Source: CAYMZZ01 sp044463125
GTDB lineage: Bacteria > Bacteroidota > Bacteroidia > Chitinophagales > Chitinophagaceae
DNA: 64,000 bases
Assembly (NCBI GenBank): GCA_044463125.1
Contig: JBIQMS010000009.1
Location: 53,568 to 117,567 of the forward strand
Direction: 5' to 3'
The translations under genes were made by a program, and so were the position numbers. Below the pieces are notes generated by a model. It searched no databases. It was given only the letters and a program-made list of their open reading frames with translations, and was not told where the DNA came from. Shown here piece after piece: positions 33,866 to 42,717 of this stretch. Every line of letters starts with the position of its first letter. Positions within the stretch are counted from its first letter, which is position 1.

Positions 33866-35368
33866 TTAGTTGATTTCAATCGCATCGTTATTTATTCTCT
33901 GATATTCCAACGCATATTCCAATTCCCCTTCCGATTCCGTATGAATGATATATAAGGTTTGACCTTTTTCCACTTTCGTATTTAAGGGAGTAAAAAAATC
34001 AACCCCGGCTAACTTATTGTTTGGCGCACCGGCGAGTTTGGCAACTCTTGCCAATTTGCGGTTATCAATTTTAACTACTGTTCCGGCGTGATCCGCTTTT
34101 ATTTCGTATTGATATTTTGCCCGTTTCGGTTCATGAAATCCACCCTGTGCTTTGCAAATAGAGACGAACTTGCTATACGCTTTGCCTGATTCAAGGATCT
34201 GTCGTGCCGTTTCATTACCTGTTCCTGCCGGCACTTTACCCGAAAGTTCCAGTAATTCTCCAGCCAGGAGCAAAGCTCTTTCACTCAGGTCGTTCGGTGC
34301 ATGTGCTTCATTCTTCAGCACTGAAAGAATATCCCTTGCCTCCAGCGCCGGCCCGATGCCACGACCCACCGGTTGCGAGCCATCGGTAATCAGCACTTTC
34401 AATTTTAAACCAATTGCATGTGCTACCTTTTCCATCTCTATTTTCAAGGTTGTGGCTGCATCTATACTCCTCAGTTTCGCCGTTTCACCAACAGGCATAT
34501 CAATAATGACATGATTGGAACCTGCCGCTGCTTTTTTTGATAACACAGACGCAATAAGTTGCCCCTCGCTGTCAATATCCAATGCCTTTTCAACTTTAAT
34601 CAGTATATCATCAACAGGGCTCAACCTGGCCGTTCCTCCCCAGGCAATACAACCGCCTTCTTTTTCAACAACCCTTCTAATTTGATCCATTGAAAGATTT
34701 ACGGTTGTAATCACTTCCATGGTATCTGCTGTTCCTGCCGGCGATGTAATAGCACGGGAAGATGTTTTGGGCATCACCAATCCAAATGCAGCAACGATGG
34801 CCACAACAATGGGAGTCGTTCTGTTGCCGGGAAGCCCCCCGATACAATGTTTGTCAACGATCATTTCTTTGCTCCAGTGCAAATGTTCTCCTGCAGCAAT
34901 CATCGCATTGGTGAGAGAAATAATTTCGTCTGTCAGCATTCTGTTACCTGCGCAGGCGGTGATAAATGCGGACAAGTGTATGTTGGAATAATTTCCCAAT
35001 GAAATGTCCCTGATAATACTGTTTAATTCGGCTGCGGAAAAGGTATTTCCATATATTTTTGACCTGACATAACTTAAAGATTCAATCGGATGCAAATGGG
35101 AGACCGTGAGAATTTCTCCCTCCTTTACATCCAGTGAATGCATTGCGCTTTCAGACAAACCTATTTCACCGGGTTTCAAAATATCTGTCCGGATCACATT
35201 CAGGCTGGCGACTATTGTTTTTTTATCGTTGCTGACATGAATCCGGGCCAAAGCTTCAAACCCTTCGGACACACATACATGACAATCTTCACGCATATAG
35301 GCAAAATGCTCATGTTGCGTATGAATACCGAGACGTTTAAACCTGAGTTTGTTTGTTATGTGTTCCAT
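33866..35368 (-). CDS. AMP phosphorylase / thymidine phosphorylase family, archaeal long form
   Basis: 500 residues, longer than bacterial DeoA (~440) because of an extra N-terminal domain of ~85 residues typical of archaeal AMP phosphorylase. The active region reads DKHCIGGLPGNRTTP (DeoA: DKHSTGGVGD) and SSRAITSPAGTADTMEV, the signature I associate with NMP phosphorylases; TDGSQPVGRGIGP and a C-terminal pyrimidine-phosphorylase domain (IKADHAGTVVKIDNRKLARV) follow. Expected reaction: NMP + phosphate to base + ribose-1,5-bisphosphate. Sandwiched between a beta-CASP nuclease-type gene and PRPP synthetase. No RuBisCO or ribose-1,5-bisphosphate isomerase is in the window, so the fate of the product is open. 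Confidence 0.88.
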   Translation of the reverse strand: MEHITNKLRFKRLGIHTQHEHFAYMREDCHVCVSEGFEALARIHVSNDKKTIVASLNVIRTDILKPGEIGLSESAMHSLDVKEGEILTVSHLHPIESLSYVRSKIYGNTFSAAELNSIIRDISLGNYSNIHLSAFITACAGNRMLTDEIISLTNAMIAAGEHLHWSKEMIVDKHCIGGLPGNRTTPIVVAIVAAFGLVMPKTSSRAITSPAGTADTMEVITTVNLSMDQIRRVVEKEGGCIAWGGTARLSPVDDILIKVEKALDIDSEGQLIASVLSKKAAAGSNHVIIDMPVGETAKLRSIDAATTLKIEMEKVAHAIGLKLKVLITDGSQPVGRGIGPALEARDILSVLKNEAHAPNDLSERALLLAGELLELSGKVPAGTGNETARQILESGKAYSKFVSICKAQGGFHEPKRAKYQYEIKADHAGTVVKIDNRKLARVAKLAGAPNNKLAGVDFFTPLNTKVEKGQTLYIIHTESEGELEYALEYQRINNDAIEIN

Positions 35369-35374
35369 AATCTT

Positions 35375-36751
35375 TTACTTTTCTTCTATCATCAGGGGGA
35401 TTTCTTCCGTGCTGTTTAATTCCGGAATAATGCAATCCCATCCATACACGTCTTTAATTTTAACCCGCAACGTATCTGCGGCCTGGTGTTCGCCATGCGT
35501 GATAAATATTTTTCCCGGAGTGTTTTGAATGTCGCTTAACCAATCAAGCAATTCCGCCTGATCAGCATGTGCGGACAAGGCATGGAGGATGAAAACTTCT
35601 GCTTTGACGTGATAATATTTACCGTAGATCTTCAGTTCGGATGCGCCTTCCAGTAATTTTCTTCCCCTTGTTCCTTCAGCCTGAAACCCTGCCAGCAATA
35701 TTGTTGTCTCCGGCCTTTCCAGGTAATGCTGAAGATAAGTAAGCACACGACCTCCGCTTACCATGCCGCTTCCGGCAATAATGATTTTAGACCTTGGGTC
35801 GTCAATTACCTCCCATGTTTCTTTATACTCTTTTACTATGCGGAACATATCACACATCTTAGTGCAATCTTCGGCTGCTAACTTATGCCACTCCCTGTGA
35901 TGATGAAATATGTCTAAAACATTTGCCCCCATCGGGCTGTCCATGACCATAGGAATATCAGGGATACTGTTTTTGTTGCGTAGCTGCCATAGCAAATACA
36001 TTAGAGTTTGGGTTCGCTCTACGGCGAAGCTCGGAATAATAAGTGTACCCGCTTTCTCAAGAGTATGCAGGACAATTTCCTTTACCTTTTGTTCAAGATT
36101 TTCCGAAGGATGGAGCCTGTCCCCATACGTGCTCTCGATAAAAATTATGTCGGCACGTTCAGGCTTTTTAGGAGGCTTCATCAGTAAATCGGATTTTCTC
36201 CCTATATCTCCCGAAAAAACAATCCGGTCCCCATAAAGATCCATCTCAATGAAAGTTGCCCCGATAATATGACCGTTATATTGAAATCTTAATTTAATAT
36301 CATCAAAAAATGTGAGCCATTCTCCTTCCGGAGCAGATTTGAAATGTGAAATAGCCTGTTCAGCATCTTTGAGATCATACAGAGGTTTTGCCGGTTTGTG
36401 TTTTGAGTATCCCTCTTTGTTTGCCTTCTCCGCTTCTTCTTCCTGTATTTTTGCGCTGTCCCGAAGTATGATTGCGGCGATGTCCAGCGTAGGTTGGGTA
36501 CCCAGAATCATTCCTCTGAACCCCATTTTTACTAGCCGCGGTAAGTAACCTGTGTGGTCCATGTGTCCGTGTGTAAGCAATACGGCATCAATCTCAGCGG
36601 CATTCACTGGCAGGTTGTCCCAGTTTAATAAGCGAAGATTTTTTAGCCCCTGGAACAGCCCGCAATCAATCATAATCTTCCTTTTTCCTGTTTCCAATAG
36701 ATATTTCGAGCCGGTTACCGTACCCGTTGCGCCAAGAAAAGTCAATTTCAT
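35375..36751 (-). CDS. Beta-CASP metallo-beta-lactamase-fold RNase-like protein
   Basis: 458 residues: metallo-beta-lactamase motif THGHMDHTG (residues 60-68), FSGDIGR, then a beta-CASP domain (MDSPMGANVLDIF, IIIAGSGMVSGGRVLTYLQH) and the C-terminal RMMBL zinc motif LSAHADQAELLDW with ITHGEHQAADTLR. Architecture matches bacterial homologues of CPSF-73/TTHA0252, which cut or trim RNA. It lies six bases before the AMP-phosphorylase-like gene and overlaps the ATP-cone gene by four, so RNA breakdown could feed NMPs to phosphorolysis; this link is inferred. Confidence 0.93.
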   Translation of the reverse strand: MKLTFLGATGTVTGSKYLLETGKRKIMIDCGLFQGLKNLRLLNWDNLPVNAAEIDAVLLTHGHMDHTGYLPRLVKMGFRGMILGTQPTLDIAAIILRDSAKIQEEEAEKANKEGYSKHKPAKPLYDLKDAEQAISHFKSAPEGEWLTFFDDIKLRFQYNGHIIGATFIEMDLYGDRIVFSGDIGRKSDLLMKPPKKPERADIIFIESTYGDRLHPSENLEQKVKEIVLHTLEKAGTLIIPSFAVERTQTLMYLLWQLRNKNSIPDIPMVMDSPMGANVLDIFHHHREWHKLAAEDCTKMCDMFRIVKEYKETWEVIDDPRSKIIIAGSGMVSGGRVLTYLQHYLERPETTILLAGFQAEGTRGRKLLEGASELKIYGKYYHVKAEVFILHALSAHADQAELLDWLSDIQNTPGKIFITHGEHQAADTLRVKIKDVYGWDCIIPELNSTEEIPLMIEEK

Positions 36752-37620
36752 AATACAGTTTTTTTTGATTTACAAATAGTCATTCCTTCTTCTATAATTT
36801 TTTGTATCCTCATTTCTGTAATACCGATCTCACGAAGTATTCCCGGTTCATTGCATAAACTTCTGCATAAAACAATATTTTGGTTCAACAGGTGAGACTT
36901 TTCATTCCGGGTAAGCGACGTAATGCAAGTAACCGGATGGAGACCCGTGTCATCTATGAGTTCCCGCAAGCTCTTTCCCTTTGGAAAATTCCAACTCATC
37001 AATGCCAAACCGGAACATACACCATATCTTTCTGCATCGGAAGTCATCCTGGTATTTGTAACAAGAAAGGCTTTAAATGATTTTCCGGAATCAAGATCAA
37101 TAGCTTTTAGCTTTTTTTCAATATCCCAGAACCTTGCCCGTACATACATTGCATGTTTCACATCGCAAACAATTCCCGGGTCGCTATGGAATTTGCATTC
37201 CATCATGAGCTGCTCAGTTCCCTTCTCTGCAATCACATCTACCTCGTGTTTTACACAATGTCCTTCTATAAACACCCCTGCTCTTATTTGATACGCCTGC
37301 GCCCTGAATATTTCAGCAACAAACCGCTCAAAAGGAAAACCCGTCGGGCCGAGTTCCATGATAGCTCTTTTCAAATGGTACTTACCGGCAGTAGGACGAT
37401 GGAGTTTTTTAAGCTCACTGAATACAATTCGATATAGTTTCTTTGTAGAAATATTCTGATGAACCTTCGCTTTAATATTGCTGATTACATGATCAATAAT
37501 ATCTCTTGATGCCCCGGACCGAATCAATGAGTTTCGAATTTTTGACTCATCAAATAGTTCCGCTTCTCCGTTTGCTTTAATAACCGATATTATCTCTTTA
37601 TGGTGATCTCGTTTTTGCAT
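36748..37620 (-). CDS. ATP-cone domain fused to Mrr-like endonuclease domain
   Basis: 290 residues. An ATP-cone occupies residues ~8-95 (VIKANGEAELFDESKIRNSL, then KYHLKRAIMELGP), as in ribonucleotide reductases and NrdR, where it senses ATP/dATP. Residues ~105-210 have a PD-(D/E)XK pattern: KHEVDVIAEKGTEQLMMECK (Asp and E-x-K) typical of Mrr-like restriction nucleases. The C-terminal ~40 residues (LREIGITEMRIQKIIEEG) look helix-hairpin-helix-like. It overlaps the beta-CASP gene by four bases and the dehydrogenase gene by 31. An adenine-nucleotide-sensing nuclease is the straightforward inference; targets unknown. Confidence 0.82.
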   Translation of the reverse strand: MQKRDHHKEIISVIKANGEAELFDESKIRNSLIRSGASRDIIDHVISNIKAKVHQNISTKKLYRIVFSELKKLHRPTAGKYHLKRAIMELGPTGFPFERFVAEIFRAQAYQIRAGVFIEGHCVKHEVDVIAEKGTEQLMMECKFHSDPGIVCDVKHAMYVRARFWDIEKKLKAIDLDSGKSFKAFLVTNTRMTSDAERYGVCSGLALMSWNFPKGKSLRELIDDTGLHPVTCITSLTRNEKSHLLNQNIVLCRSLCNEPGILREIGITEMRIQKIIEEGMTICKSKKTVL

Positions 37621-38588
37621 GGGTTGTTTTTTTCAAAGCAATCAAGATTGTATAGGGTGGTCTCAGCAATATTTGTCAAAGCAGTATCTGTAAGAAAAGC
37701 CTGGTGACTGGTGATGAGAACATTTTGAAATGTCATGAGCCGGGCAATGGTATCATCCTGCAGAATATCTTCGGAATGATCTTCAAAAAAAAGACCTTCC
37801 TCTTCCTCATACACATCCATGCCGAAAAAACCAATACGACCGCTCTTCAACGACGTAATTATATCGGCAGTGTTAACCAGGGCACCACGACTGGTATTGA
37901 TAAGCATTACCCCCGGTTTCATACACTCAATGCAGGATTTGTTTATAATGTACTTTGTCTGGTCGGTAAGCGGTACGTGAAGGGTGATGATGTCAGACTG
38001 GCGGCACAGTGACATGCAATCCGTGTATTCCACACCGTATAGTTGTTTGATTTCATTATTTTCATGCCGGTCAAAAGCCAGCAAGCGGCAACCAAAACCA
38101 TGTAGTATGCGGGCTATCACCGCACCGATCTTCCCGGTGCCGATAATACCGGCTGTTTTTCCGTTCATATCAAAACCGGTTAGTCCATTGAGCGAAAAAT
38201 TCAGTTCCATTACCCGGTTATGTGCACGAATCAGTTTGCGGTTCAGCGCCAGCATCAGTGCAACCGCATGTTCAGCCACAGCATAAGGTGAATACGCCGG
38301 AACCCTTGCTACACGGATACCGAGCCCGGTAGCTTTTTCAAGATCAACATTGTTGAACCCGGCAGACCGCAGCGCAATAAAACGGGTTCCCTGGCGGTGC
38401 AACGTTTCCAGCACAGGCGCGGAAGCATCATCGCTTACAAATAAACATACAGCTTCCGCTCCTTCGCTCAAAGAAGCTGTTGTTGGCGAAAGCCTCATAT
38501 CCATAAAATGTATCTGGTGTTTTGCAGCATTTGCTTTTTCCAGAAAGGGTCTTTCAAATTTGTGTAAACTGTAAACCGCAACTTTCAT
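37590..38588 (-). CDS. ldhA: D-2-hydroxyacid dehydrogenase (D-lactate dehydrogenase-like)
   Basis: 332 residues. NAD-binding GTGKIG near residue 151, catalytic Arg in LINTSRGALVNT, Glu in FGMDVYEEEEGLFFEDHSED and catalytic His in ITSHQAFLT match the LdhA group of D-isomer-specific 2-hydroxyacid dehydrogenases. It would reduce pyruvate to D-lactate and recycle NADH under oxygen limitation. Gene overlaps: four bases with PEP synthase upstream and 31 bases with the ATP-cone gene downstream, the latter unusually long. Other 2-hydroxyacids cannot be excluded. Confidence 0.87.
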   Translation of the reverse strand: MKVAVYSLHKFERPFLEKANAAKHQIHFMDMRLSPTTASLSEGAEAVCLFVSDDASAPVLETLHRQGTRFIALRSAGFNNVDLEKATGLGIRVARVPAYSPYAVAEHAVALMLALNRKLIRAHNRVMELNFSLNGLTGFDMNGKTAGIIGTGKIGAVIARILHGFGCRLLAFDRHENNEIKQLYGVEYTDCMSLCRQSDIITLHVPLTDQTKYIINKSCIECMKPGVMLINTSRGALVNTADIITSLKSGRIGFFGMDVYEEEEGLFFEDHSEDILQDDTIARLMTFQNVLITSHQAFLTDTALTNIAETTLYNLDCFEKNNPCKNEITIKR

Positions 38589-41008
38589 ATTGAATTCATT
38601 TTTGCAGATAAAGTTTTCTTTTCAGCTTCGTTGATATTATTGATCCCGGCTAACAAAGCATCAGGATTAAATGAGATGCTGTCAATACCGCATTTTACAA
38701 GAAAGCGGGCATACTCAGGGTAATCGCTTGGCGCTTGTCCGCATAAACCTATTTTTACCCCGGATGACTTTGCCTTTCTGATAGCCATTCGTATCAATTG
38801 CATCACAGCGGGGTCAAAGGGAGAAAAGATGTTGCTGAGTAATTCGGAGTCCCTGTCCGCTCCCAGTGTTAATTGCGTAAGATCATTTGATCCGATTGAG
38901 AACCCATCAAAGTATTTTGCAAATTGTTTGGCGAGCAATGCATTGCTGGGTATCTCAACCATCATATATAATTCAAGGTCGTTTTCTCCCCTTACCAATC
39001 CAGTTTTCTCCATTAGTTTAATTACACTTTTAGCTTCCTGAACAGTTCGTACAAAAGGCAGCATTAATTTTACATTTGAAAACCCCATATCGTCACGCAC
39101 CATTTTCATACTCCGGCATTCCATTTCAAATGCGTCTTTGTATAATTCATGATAATACCGCGAAGCGCCCCTGAATCCAATCATGGGGTTTTCTTCTTTT
39201 GGTTCAAATGCCTTTCCTCCTATAAGATTGGCATATTCATTGGATTTGAAATCGCTCATTCTTACAATTACATCTTTCGGATAAAATGCCGCCGCAATGG
39301 TTGCAATGGACTCAGCGAGTTTGTGAATAAAATAGTCCCTTTTGTCAGGATAATGATGGGTTAGCTTTTCTATTCGATTTTTTTCAGCATCGTCCGTTAA
39401 CCTGTCGAAATGATGAAGGGCCATCGGGTGAATTTGAATAGCATTGTTGATAATAAATTCCATGCGCAACAGGCCAACGCCGTTGTTGGGCAATAAAGAA
39501 TACCGGAATGCTTTATCTGGGTGAGCCAGGATAAGCATCACTTGCGTATCCGGCATTTTAATTTTGCTGGTATCAATTTCATGTTCTTCCCAGTTAGCTT
39601 TTCCCTCATATATATATCCGGTATCGCCTTCTGCCGTTGAAATAGTAATTATCTGTCCATCCTGAATAACTTTGGTGGCATTGCCGGTGCCCACAATAGC
39701 CATAGCGCCAACTTCACGGGCTACGATGGCGGCATGGGAGGTTCTGCCTCCCTGGTCGGTAATTATAGCGGCCGCTTTTTGAAGAATGGGGTCCCAGTCA
39801 GGATCTGTTCGCCGCGTAATCAATATTTCCCCTTTATTTAATTTGTCAATTTCCTTTGGCGAGTTAAGCAGCCTGGCAACACCTGAGGTAATGCTATTTC
39901 CTAACCCAATACCACTGCAAATGAGGTTTCCTTTTTCTTTGATCTGGTATTCCTTAAATATGTTTCTCTTTTTCTTCTGGCTGTGCACTGTTTCAGGTCT
40001 TGCCTGTACGATAAATAATTTATTAGTGATTCCATCCTTTGCCCATTCTATATCCATGTGGCGGTCATAATGCTTTTCTATAATCATCGCCCATTTCGCC
40101 AGTTGCACAACTTCATTATCCTCCAGAATGTATTGTTGTTGCAATTCAGGAGACGTTTCAATATTTACAATAGCTTCTTCAGGCTTTGTGATTTCACTCA
40201 ATGCCTTATCAGTATAGATCATGGTTTTTTCCTTACTGCCCAATTTTCTTGAAATCACCGGCTGCTTTACTTTACCGACAAATGATTTGTAAACCAAATA
40301 TTCATCCGTGTTGACAGCGCCCTGCACCACATTTTCTCCGAGACCCCACGCTCCTGAAATCAACGCCACTTTATCGAACCCTGTGTCGGGGTCAAGGGTA
40401 AACATCACGCCTGAAGAGGCTTTATCTGATCGAACCATCAACTGAACACCGATTGAAAGCGCAACACTTGCGTGATCAAACCGATTGTCGGTCCGGTATT
40501 TTATTGCACGATCAGTAAAGAGAGAGGCATAGCAGCGATGACAGGCTTTCAATAAATTCTCCAATCCCTTTACATTAAGATAAGTTTCCTGCTGACCCGC
40601 AAAGCTTGCATTGGGAAGGTCTTCTGCTGTGGCGCTGCTGCGGGCGGCAAATGAAATATCCTTTCCGTATTTCCTGATCATCGTTTCATAGGCATGTTTT
40701 ATTTTTTCAGATAAATCAGCCGGCATATTTCCACTTAGTATCAGGTTTCTGCAAGCTGCGCCAACCTTGCCCAGGTTAGAGAAGTCGTTTGTATCAAGCG
40801 TTGAAAGTATTTCATTCAATTGAACTCTGAAGTTGTTGTGATCAATAAACAGCCAGTAAGCAGCGGCAGTAATGGCAAAACCATCCGGCACAGCAACGCC
40901 TTTGTCAGACAGGTTTCGAAACATTTCACCAAGGGAAGCATTTTTTCCTCCTACTTTGGATAAATCAGTTATGGTTATGTCTTTAAAATATTTGATTAAA
41001 TCTGGCAT
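38585..41008 (-). CDS. ppsA: Phosphoenolpyruvate synthase
   Basis: 807 residues, full length. N-terminal PEP/pyruvate-binding ATP-grasp domain (KVGGKNASLGEMF, SFAGQQETYLNVKG), swivelling phosphohistidine domain with GGRTSHAAIVAREVG (His is the phosphorylated residue), and C-terminal PEP-utilising TIM barrel (MVEIPSNALLAKQF, SIGSNDLTQLTLG, GLCGQAPSDYP). Converts pyruvate, ATP and water to PEP, AMP and phosphate; in the reverse or coupled sense it links AMP and PEP pools. It lies 12 bases after the GH13 gene and overlaps the dehydrogenase gene by four. Confidence 0.95.
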   Translation of the reverse strand: MPDLIKYFKDITITDLSKVGGKNASLGEMFRNLSDKGVAVPDGFAITAAAYWLFIDHNNFRVQLNEILSTLDTNDFSNLGKVGAACRNLILSGNMPADLSEKIKHAYETMIRKYGKDISFAARSSATAEDLPNASFAGQQETYLNVKGLENLLKACHRCYASLFTDRAIKYRTDNRFDHASVALSIGVQLMVRSDKASSGVMFTLDPDTGFDKVALISGAWGLGENVVQGAVNTDEYLVYKSFVGKVKQPVISRKLGSKEKTMIYTDKALSEITKPEEAIVNIETSPELQQQYILEDNEVVQLAKWAMIIEKHYDRHMDIEWAKDGITNKLFIVQARPETVHSQKKKRNIFKEYQIKEKGNLICSGIGLGNSITSGVARLLNSPKEIDKLNKGEILITRRTDPDWDPILQKAAAIITDQGGRTSHAAIVAREVGAMAIVGTGNATKVIQDGQIITISTAEGDTGYIYEGKANWEEHEIDTSKIKMPDTQVMLILAHPDKAFRYSLLPNNGVGLLRMEFIINNAIQIHPMALHHFDRLTDDAEKNRIEKLTHHYPDKRDYFIHKLAESIATIAAAFYPKDVIVRMSDFKSNEYANLIGGKAFEPKEENPMIGFRGASRYYHELYKDAFEMECRSMKMVRDDMGFSNVKLMLPFVRTVQEAKSVIKLMEKTGLVRGENDLELYMMVEIPSNALLAKQFAKYFDGFSIGSNDLTQLTLGADRDSELLSNIFSPFDPAVMQLIRMAIRKAKSSGVKIGLCGQAPSDYPEYARFLVKCGIDSISFNPDALLAGINNINEAEKKTLSAKMNSI

Positions 41009-41020
41009 AAACTATACGTT

Positions 41021-42706
41021 TTAATAATTTTTTAATATCATTAATTGCATGGGTCTTAAATAAAGGTGAATGTAACAAACAGGATTAGCAGGATCTTCTG
41101 AATGCTGAATGGCTATATTGCTTGAGCATCCGTACACCGGCTTCATCCACTTGCGGGCTTTATTAAGCTGGCAGTCAACCAATACACATTCTTGTTTTAC
41201 GTCCCCGGCAGATGAATTATATACAAACAACACTTCCTGGTCATATAGTATTCTTGAAAAAGCAAGGGTACATTTCTCACAATCCGGAAGTTTGAAATGA
41301 ATACCATCAGTTGATATCTCACGCATAAACATTCTTCCAAATCTCAACACGTTACTTTCCTGTCTGAATTTTGCGATGAATGAAATCGCCTTGTAAATAG
41401 ATGACTGTTGATTAAGAACATTGGTATTTTTGTCATTGGGATTAAAGGTGCATTCTCTTACGTAGCGGTCACCTTTGCCACATCCATTTAGCCCCTGTTC
41501 CGTTCCATAATAAATGCAGGGGGTGCCTAATGCACATAATAGAAATGCAACACCTGCAATTACCTGCTCCGGCTCTGCATCATAGCCGAAACGATGTTTA
41601 AAATCTTCACCAACCTGATCGTGATTATCTAAAAATGTTACCAGGAATTCTCCGCTCTCACCTCTGTTCAGGGCATTTTTCTGCAATGCTTCGTAACGGT
41701 CAAGTAATTTTCCCGGTGAATCTTTTCCCTTTATAACACCCTCTAAAACGAAATACAATTGAAAGTCAAGCACGGAATTTAGACCGTAATAAATATTATG
41801 GTCGGAAGGCGTCAATGTTTTTGGACCTATGTAATGGTTCGCCATGGCATCGGCGCCTACCAATTCACCAAAAAGGAAAAAATTTCTTTTCCCTAATGAA
41901 TAGGCATATTCCCGCACATAAGATGAAAAGCAGCTGATGGCAGCCTCGCCCATGTGCTTTACGGCATCCAACCGAAATCCGTCAATATCCAGCTCCCTGA
42001 TCCAATAACAGTGTATGGCTGTCAGAATTTTTTGTACGGAAATGGCTTCCGGAGATCCGTCATTTTTAAAGGCTTTCAGATTAAAAAAATCCCCTTCTCT
42101 TGTTTCCGGATAGTCATCAAAATTTCTTATCTGTCCTTTTCTGCCATATAGTGAGGGATTTCGTAACTCAATTGGCTCTGGTCTATTCTCGTAGCGCCAT
42201 TTACCAAACGGGAACTCCATTCCCTGATAGTAATAGTAATCCTTCCCACCGGGATAATTCCAGTTATCACCACTATGATGAAGCACTATATCAAGGAAAA
42301 CACGAATATCAAGACGATGAGCCATTTCGACCAGGTCTTCCAAATCGCATTTTGTACCAAATCGCTCATCAATCTCCAGGTAGTTTTCAATAGCATAACC
42401 GTGATATGCTTCGGGATTGTTTTTAAAGACAGGACTGAGCCAGATAGCGGTGCAGCCCAGATTCTTTATATAGTCAAGGTTGGAAAGAATGCCTCTTATA
42501 GTTCCCCCGCATTGTTTGGTTAACTGTTCGCTATCGCCAAAACCATAGTGCCGGGTATCAAATTCCACAGTATGTCTTTTGTTACTATCATGAAACCTGT
42601 CAACCAATAAAAAATAGATAAACTCTTCTCTCCACTCACGATGACAGTTTACCCAATAGTTCTTTCCTGGTTTGGGTGAAAGGTCAATATCTTTAATAGA
42701 TTTCAT
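41021..42706 (-). CDS. Intracellular GH13 alpha-amylase-family enzyme
   Basis: 561 residues, no signal peptide. GH13 signature regions: DIVLHHSGDNW (region I, HH in place of NH), GFRLDAVKHM (nucleophile Asp), LFGELVG (general acid Glu) and FLDNHDQVGEDF (transition-state Asp). Catalytic triad present, so active. Likely hydrolyses or debranches maltodextrins/glycogen or trehalose-related substrates in the cytosol; the exact subfamily is not clear. Within a run of genes with 11-12 base spacing (PRPP-synthetase-like 2, amylase, PEP synthase). Confidence 0.9.
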   Translation of the reverse strand: MKSIKDIDLSPKPGKNYWVNCHREWREEFIYFLLVDRFHDSNKRHTVEFDTRHYGFGDSEQLTKQCGGTIRGILSNLDYIKNLGCTAIWLSPVFKNNPEAYHGYAIENYLEIDERFGTKCDLEDLVEMAHRLDIRVFLDIVLHHSGDNWNYPGGKDYYYYQGMEFPFGKWRYENRPEPIELRNPSLYGRKGQIRNFDDYPETREGDFFNLKAFKNDGSPEAISVQKILTAIHCYWIRELDIDGFRLDAVKHMGEAAISCFSSYVREYAYSLGKRNFFLFGELVGADAMANHYIGPKTLTPSDHNIYYGLNSVLDFQLYFVLEGVIKGKDSPGKLLDRYEALQKNALNRGESGEFLVTFLDNHDQVGEDFKHRFGYDAEPEQVIAGVAFLLCALGTPCIYYGTEQGLNGCGKGDRYVRECTFNPNDKNTNVLNQQSSIYKAISFIAKFRQESNVLRFGRMFMREISTDGIHFKLPDCEKCTLAFSRILYDQEVLFVYNSSAGDVKQECVLVDCQLNKARKWMKPVYGCSSNIAIQHSEDPANPVCYIHLYLRPMQLMILKNY

Positions 42707-42717
42707 AAATCTTATTT

